The notes below the pieces were generated by a model, which made no database searches, was not told the DNA's origin, and saw nothing but the letters and a program-made list of their open reading frames with translations. Below, one piece after another: positions 58,216 to 64,000 of a stretch of 64,000 bases of DNA. This stretch comes from Scilla litardierei (lineage: Eukaryota; Streptophyta; Magnoliopsida; Asparagales; Asparagaceae). The stretch spans positions 355,297,486 through 355,361,485 of the forward strand of contig CM061142.1 in assembly GCA_030789695.1 (NCBI GenBank), in the 5' to 3' direction. The position numbers and the translations under genes were made by a program. Position 1 is the first letter of the stretch; the number at the start of each line of letters is the position of its first letter.

Positions 58216-59413
58216 CGGAAAAAGAAATACAAAAGGTCAAAGGGTAAACCCTCGAGGACAACCAGTCCCCCTTACATCCATATCCAGTAAGTGAGATAAA
58301 GATGCAGGAGGCCTTTCCCAAACAATAAGTTCATCATCCAAATGGCATCCCACTGAAGTAAGAGAGTCAGGACAGAAGTTCGCCTCCTGATAGACATGAT
58401 GAAAGACACATGCAAAATCTCATTTGCAGCTGTCTAATATCCAAAGGCAAATTCAAAAGAGGGTGAGAGGACACGTCAGTCGACGCCAAAAGTAGGAGAG
58501 CAACCTAAGAATCTGATTTGCAAATAACACCTAGGAATCCACGATTACAGGCAATCTCTAGGCCAAACCGAATAGCTTGTAGCTTTGCATTAAGATTAGT
58601 GGCCTAGCTAATATATGCAGAGAACCCAATAAGCCATTTACCAAGGCCATCACGAAAGAGCCCACCGCCCCAAATAGTCCCTAATTTCCCTTGCAAGCCC
58701 CGTCAACATTAAGTTTAATAATACCATTACCAGGGGTAACCAACGAATAGTCAACGAATCCTTAGAGGAAGCTGCAAGCCTACCATAATGACGGGTCACC
58801 TCGGTGACAAGAAGAGCAATATGGCGAATAGTGAGCAAGACATCAAAGCACACTTCTATTGCCAAGAAAATCCATTGGCATCTAGGTCCCCAAACCTTCC
58901 ACAAACATGTAGCAAAGAGAATAACTCGGGTTGGCAGAGTTCTTCCACTAGATAAAAACTTTGTCAACCACTCTACCAGGGTGAGGTGGAAGAAACCTGG
59001 GAAAGCAGAATTCGGGAAGAAAACATCCCATATCATCTTAGTGTCGTCACAATCCCGAAGCACATGGAGAGTAGTCTCGGGTTCAGTACAACATAACCCG
59101 CACAAGTCAGACTCAGAGATCCCCCGCAAAAATGTAATGCATTAGTAACAAGTCGATCTCTGAAGACTAACCATATAAAGAAGAGCCACCTATAAGGCAA
59201 ATGTAGATTCATTAACAACTTGGGGGAACAGCTTGAATCCAAGATGGACCTATCAAGCATCAGTAGGTAGGATGACTGAGTAGAAAAGCTCCCATTAGAT
59301 GTATTATGCCAAATATAGCTATCGACATGGGATGTGACCCTGGGGAGAGGGTAAGACACAATAATTTGAACCACGTTATCAGGAGTAGATTGGAAGAGTT
59401 TCTCCATATCCAA
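58216..59413 (-). pseudogene. LINE zinc-binding (zf-RVT) region and RNase H
   Basis: DSYIWHNTSNGSFSTQSSYL, LRDCDDTKMIWDVFF and ILFATCLWKVWGPRCQWIF are typical of the reverse-transcriptase zinc-binding domain. IIKLNVDGACKG at about 58700 is the RNase H start. Later RNase H residues are decayed. Confidence 0.8.
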
Positions 59414-59749
59414 CTTGCCATCCTAAATAAATTTTCGGACTAATATATGTGGACCATCAAAACCTGACAGCGGGGAAGGGTAGATAGGAGTGGCTGACCC
59501 AACCAATTATCTTGCCAAAAAAGAGTAGTAGTCCCATCTCCAATGTGCTTCACGAGACCATCAGATAAATGCTACAACCCTTGAACCAAACATCTCCAAG
59601 AATACGACCAAGAAGCATGGAGGGAGGCCAGGCTCGAAACATAAGAGACATGATCAGGAGGAAGCCTATACTTTGCCTTCAGAAGTCGAATCCAAAGGGC
59701 TTGCGGTTCCGTTACGATTCTCCAAGCTAACCGTTGTAATAACACATTA

Positions 59750-60930
59750 TTATGCAACTCCATGGCTCGAAGTCCAGGGCCACCAACCTTCATGGGTGTA
59801 CACACTTCCTTCCAATTCACAAGGTGAAGCCTCTTCTTCCCAGCACCTCCACCCCCAAAGGAACATTCTGTTTAGTTTATCAATCTCCTTCAAGGTATGT
59901 TTAGGAAATAGAGTAGTGAGCATAGCATATGTCGGTATGGAGGAAGTAACTGAACTAATCAAAGTAACACAGCCACCCAGACTTAACAATTTAGATTTCC
60001 AACCATATAATTTGGAACTGATCTTCTCCACCATCTCTCTGTAAGTGTCTTTAGAAACTCTGCTATGAAGAAGAGGCACTCCCAAATACTTACCCAAGTC
60101 TACAGAAGATTGGACACCCAAAGCAAAACAAATGCTCAAAGAATGTTAACGTTCTGCTACCGAGGATACAAAGCATCGAGATTTGTCCAAATTGATTTTA
60201 ACACCAGAGGATTCACAAAAAATGTCTAAGAGCTGAGTGATCCTACGGACTTGTTGGAAGGTTGCTCTCCCAAATTGAAAAGGGTCATCTGCAAAAAGCA
60301 AATGGGAGATCGTAGGGCCACCTGAGCTAATCACAATCGGAGCCCAAACCTTGTCTGCAACCGCTTCAGTAATAAGCAAACTCAGTCTCTCCATGCATAG
60401 AACAAACAACTAAGGGGAAAGAGGATCACCCTGGCATAAACCCCTTCTGGCAAGAACCAATCTATTTTCTCACCATTCCACAATACAACAAGCTGGGACG
60501 ATGAGACATAAAACATAATTAGCTTAATCCAGGGAGTGGGGAACCCAAAAGGGACCAACGCCTCCTCCAAGAAATCCCATCAAACCCTATCATAAGCCTT
60601 TTCCAAATCGATCTTTAATTCAAATTAACCACTTTTGCACTTAGATTTCTTAATAAAATGAACCAGCTCCTGAGCAATTAAAATATTATCTGATGCCTAC
60701 CTCCCAGGGAGAAAACTAGCATGTAAGGGGCTATTCACTAGGACCTTGCTGATCAATTTATAAGACACACAACACAAGCTAATGGGCCAAAAATGCTTCA
60801 CCATCACGGGCTGTGGGATCTTTGGAACAAGGACAAGTAAGATTCTACAAAGCTCCTTATCAAATTGACCCAGTTCGAAAGCATCTGACACCAAAGAGGT
60901 CAAAGATACCTTAACTTTGTCCCACATAAT
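59750..60930 (-). pseudogene. LINE reverse transcriptase
   Basis: Blocks LVLVPKIPQPVMVKHFWPIS, YARVILFPLSCLFYAW, SHLLFADDPFQFGRATF with the catalytic FADD, and LGKYLGVPLLHSRVSKDTYR occur in the expected order in several frames. Confidence 0.85.
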
Positions 60931-61575
60931 TTGGAATATTCTAGCTTGAAACTCGTCGACCCCAAGGGATTACCATGGCTTCATTTGAAAAAGTGTTGTA
61001 TGAACTTCCTGCTCCAAAACTTTAACCTTAAGCACAGCTACTTGAGAGGATGTGAGCGATGGACATAGATGGTGGGGAAAAGAATATCATTCGCTCGCTT
61101 CATTCCAAAATAGAGCGTTGTAAAATCCAGTAATATGGGATTGCAAGGTCTCCTTATCCAAAAGCCACATGCCAGATTCATCCTTCGGTATAGTAATGTG
61201 GTTTCGATGTCGACGATATAAAGTAAGAGATGGAAAAATATGGTGTTCCGATCACCTTGAAGAAGCCAATCAATACGAGACTTCTCGGCCCCAAAAACTT
61301 CTTCTTGAGCCAATAAAGAATCATATTCTTGCAACAAACGAGCTTCCAGTCTACATAATTGGTGAGAGGGAGTAAAGAGGAGTTCTCGTTGCACTCCATC
61401 AATCCTACATTGGAGCCACCTTTTCTTGAAAAATATATTGCCAAATGAGTGAAGATTCCAATGTTGAAGTTCAGAAGCCACATAATGTAACTGATGTACC
61501 CAATCACCTGACCCACTCCTTATCCCACATTGCCGATAAATATGTCTTGAAATCCTCTGCCATGAACCACATAGC

Positions 61576-62126
61576 CTAAAATCGAAATGGTCTTTTAAGA
61601 GGATCTGCATAAACTGGAGTTTCAGATTGTAGTAGAAGAGGAAAATGATCCGAGGATACTCTTCGCAATTGGCGGACAGTTGCATGGGGAAAATCAGTGC
61701 ACCAAGAAGAGTTAGCAACCACCCTATCCAGCCTCTTGTACACTCCGGCGAAACCATTCTGCTTATTACACCAAGTGAATGGTGAACCAATAAACTGCAG
61801 GTCCAAGAGGCCACATGATGATAGCATATAATTAAACCTGTCGCATCAAGAAAGAGAGGGGGGGCCACCCTTCTTTTCCTTCATTTACAGAATGTCATTA
61901 AATTCCCCCAAAACCAGCCAGGGTAAATCCACTGCCAAGGAAAACTGTTCCAATTGGTCACGTAAACGCCATCGACATGGTCTACTTGGAGGAGCATAAA
62001 CCACCGATAAGAGGAAATTTTGCAACCCACTCAGCCGTATCAACACATGGATTAAATTGGGGGAGGAGTAACACAATTCCAAGTCAAGTCCCAACAAAGC
62101 CACAACCCACCTGAATATCCCAGCGG
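61576..62126 (-). pseudogene. LINE endonuclease, partial
   Basis: SVVYAPPSRPCRWRLRDQLE and LPWLVLGEFNDIL, then a stop. Later RLDRVVANSSWCTDFPHATV and RVSSDHFPLLL, the conserved S-DH end of the L1 apurinic endonuclease. The N-terminal third is missing. Confidence 0.82.
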
Positions 62127-62175
62127 ACAGGGACGGATCTACCTTGGGGCCAGGGGGCACGTGCCCCCCTGAAAA
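62127..62175 (+). mobile_element. Possible hAT-like (Tip100-type) terminus
   Basis: CAGGGACGGATCTACCTTGG resembles the CAGGGGCGGAT ends of plant Tip100-type hAT elements. A palindrome GGGGGCACGTGCCCCC follows at 62153-62168. Only one end is visible and the partner was not found. Confidence 0.3.
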
Positions 62176-62236
62176 TTGAGAACCGAAATTTTTTATATGT
62201 CCTTAAAATTGCCATGAAAGAATAAATATATATCTG

Positions 62237-62465
62237 TTATAAACAGGCTTTTGGAGGCCCAACCCGTTAGTGGGTATCCACCCATTATGTAACCCTATTG
62301 CTATAAATACAGGGCTATGGATTCCATAGCCACCACGTTTACAACACGGTATAAGCTTGCTCAAGGCTGAGCCGAACCCCTACCGACGGACGAACGCGAC
62401 GCGAACGGGCTTCCTTTACCGAACGTCGCTAGATCCGGTGGGTAGGATCTAGAGGTAATTCTTTT
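62237..62465 (+). repeat. Copia-5 LTR-like sequence (approximate)
   Basis: Begins TGTTATAAACAGGC. A TATA-like CTATAAATACA lies near 62301. It is upstream of a copia gag in the same orientation. I could not fix the LTR end or a primer site. Confidence 0.4.
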
Positions 62466-63543
62466 CCCTAGATCTAAATTCATATGCGCATATGTCTATA
62501 TCCAAATTCTTGGATCAATTGTTTAAATGAAAATCAACGTTTTTATGGTTAAAAATCAATTTTTTTTACAATAAAAACGCTTTTTTGGAAGATTAAAACT
62601 GGTTTTTTAATAAAAATCGGATTTTTATCATCTTTTCCCCCCAAAACGCCTAAACCCTAGGGGGATTCATCCTCGACGCGCGGCGGGAAGCCGCCCCGCG
62701 ACCCACCCACCTCGCGCAACCGCCGTCGTCTGCAGCGGCGGCGACGCGGGGCCCCCACCGCCTGCAGCGGCGGGCCCCGTCGCCCGCAGCGGCCCCCCGG
62801 TGCGCGCGCATGTCCGGAAACCCTAGCCGCCCGAAGCAGTAATCCGCGCGACCAAAAACCCTAACTAAGGTTTGACCCCAAATTTTTTTTTCTATTTTTT
62901 GAATTATTTTCAGATTTTTTACGATTTCTTTTACGTCAAAATCTGGACAAATTACATGTTTCTTATTCATCGTATTTTATTCGGATTATGTGATTTTAAA
63001 CGTTTAAAAATTAGGAAGATCCTGCGACCGCTCTGCCATTATTCAACAAACCTAACGGTGTATGACGTTGCCTAGTGGTACAATAAATTTTAAACGAAAA
63101 ATTTTCATTTTCCATTATAAACTGCCTGTGATGATTAATTGCCTGTAATGAATAAACTGACTGTGATGATTAAATGCATGCTGCATTTTTTCTGCCTGCG
63201 ACGAATGTTTATATTTGCTGTGGTTTTGGATTGGCTAGTTATCACCATTATTTCCCTTGCATTATTTTTCCTTTTTTTGAGAGAGAAAAATGTGGTGAGG
63301 ATAATCTTGTAAAATTACAAGACCGGCGGACGTCTCAGGAAGATGAAGGACCATTCCAGAAGAATAGGGGCCCCATGGGGGTTTCCGAGTTGTACTTTCA
63401 TTCTTTTTGGGACAGTATGGACTGTAATTAATATGGTGATTAGCCGATCCATGCAGCAAATATTTGTGTCTGAAATGCTTAATTATTTATTTTCTGTGAA
63501 AATATCTAATTATTGCCTATTTTTATACATGCTAGAGAGATAA
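62466..63543. other. Copia-5 leader, no gene
   Basis: T-rich run, then a GC-rich CGGCGG/GCCGCC block (62670-62830) and AT-rich DNA. Frames here are composition-driven. Confidence 0.4.
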
Positions 63544-64000
63544 ATGGCCAAAATTACGAGCGTCGATTTCAACGTATTGGATGATACATGAAAGAACTAC
63601 TTAAGCTGGCAATTGGACATAAAATTCCATCTACGAGTACAGAGACTGAGCCATGCCATCGCTTTAGGTGATAAGGTTTCTGATATAGATAAAGCGAAAG
63701 CAATTATCTATATCAGACGCCATATCGATCGGACCCTGAAGGCCGAGTACCTAACGGTGGAAGACTCTTATGAGTTATGGACCGCACTCGAGGATAGGTA
63801 TAAACATCAAAGAGATGTTATACTTCCCTGAGCGCGATATGAATAGGAGAACCTCCGTCTCCAAGACTTTAAGTCTATTTTCGAGTACAACTCGGCACTC
63901 TTCAGCATCACCTCACGCCTGAAGTTGTGTGGTGAAAAGGTGACGGAGGAGCGCATGTTAGAGAAGACGTATACATCCTTCCACGAGAAGGATGTTATAC
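63544..64000 (+). pseudogene. gag: Copia-5 gag, partial (runs off the window)
   Basis: ATG at 63544 gives MAKITSVDFNVLDDT, then TGA where Gly is usual, then KNYLSWQLDIKFHLRVQRLS, AEYLTVEDSYELWTALEDRY and HQRDVILP. A second stop and shift precede LRLQDFKSIFEYNSALFSIT, LKLCGEKVTEERMLEKTYTS and FHEKDVI. This is the UBN2_2-type Gag of a different copia lineage from Copia-2 to Copia-4. The element continues past 64000. Confidence 0.85.

Larger units (their letters stand above)
58201..62126 (-). mobile_element. 5'-truncated L1-type LINE
   Basis: Minus strand. It ends in a poly(A) tail (T run at 58201-58210). The domain order is endonuclease, RT, zf-RVT and RNase H, the plan of plant L1 elements with a C-terminal RNase H. 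It begins abruptly within the endonuclease at about 62126, as expected for incomplete reverse transcription. Many stops and shifts make it an old copy. No target duplication recognised. Confidence 0.85.

Overview
This is plant nuclear DNA: LTR retrotransposons of the Ty3/gypsy (Tekay-like chromovirus and Tat-like) and Ty1/copia lineages, a LINE, gene-capturing Helitrons, plastid-derived scraps and captured fragments of chloroplast and plant-specific genes. The GC-rich third codon positions of one captured fragment hint at a monocot, but I cannot name the species. I find no intact host gene. The window is transposon-dense intergenic DNA and almost every open frame belongs to a mobile element.

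Left part, 1-15,511. Plastid scraps (23S rRNA 5' end, trnR-like) and a gypsy remnant lead into AT-rich low-complexity DNA. That tract holds an 8.7-kb Helitron on the minus strand (2572-11284) carrying fragments of at least four host genes: an F-box/LRR gene, a bHLH gene, the chlorophyll cyclase CRD1 and an X8-domain gene. A second, 0.56-kb Helitron of the same family (11622-12182) lies beside it in the opposite orientation. A 2.4-kb solo LTR with a perfect 5-bp target duplication follows (12199-14598). Next comes the 3' part of a Tat-like element with an antisense gene.

Centre, 15,512-44,005: a three-level nest in which every level has a perfect 5-bp target-site duplication. Gypsy-1 (plus strand, TSD acctg) was split by Gypsy-2 (minus strand, 18377-35992, TSD accag), which was split by Copia-1 (plus strand, 25583-33414, TSD atgac). 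LTR divergence counted by eye falls from about 2% to about 1.3% to about 0.5%, as the nesting order demands.

The most interesting signal is in the two gypsy elements. Both carry a GT-AG intron-like segment at the same phase-1 position between Gag and protease, and Gypsy-2 carries a second one inside integrase. Removing both from Gypsy-2 gives one Gag-Pol frame of 4,455 nt, interrupted only by one CGA-to-TGA stop. Unspliced RNA would give Gag alone and spliced RNA Gag-Pol, which suggests splicing could set the Gag to Gag-Pol ratio.

Right part, 44,006-64,000. The Tat-like 3' end and LTR are followed by members of one copia family: a lone 5' LTR (46406-47204), a degraded full-length element on the minus strand (48388-54212) and a deletion derivative on the plus strand with perfect TSDs (54462-58086). 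After these come a 5'-truncated LINE on the minus strand (58201-62126), a possible hAT-like terminus and the start of another copia element running off the window.
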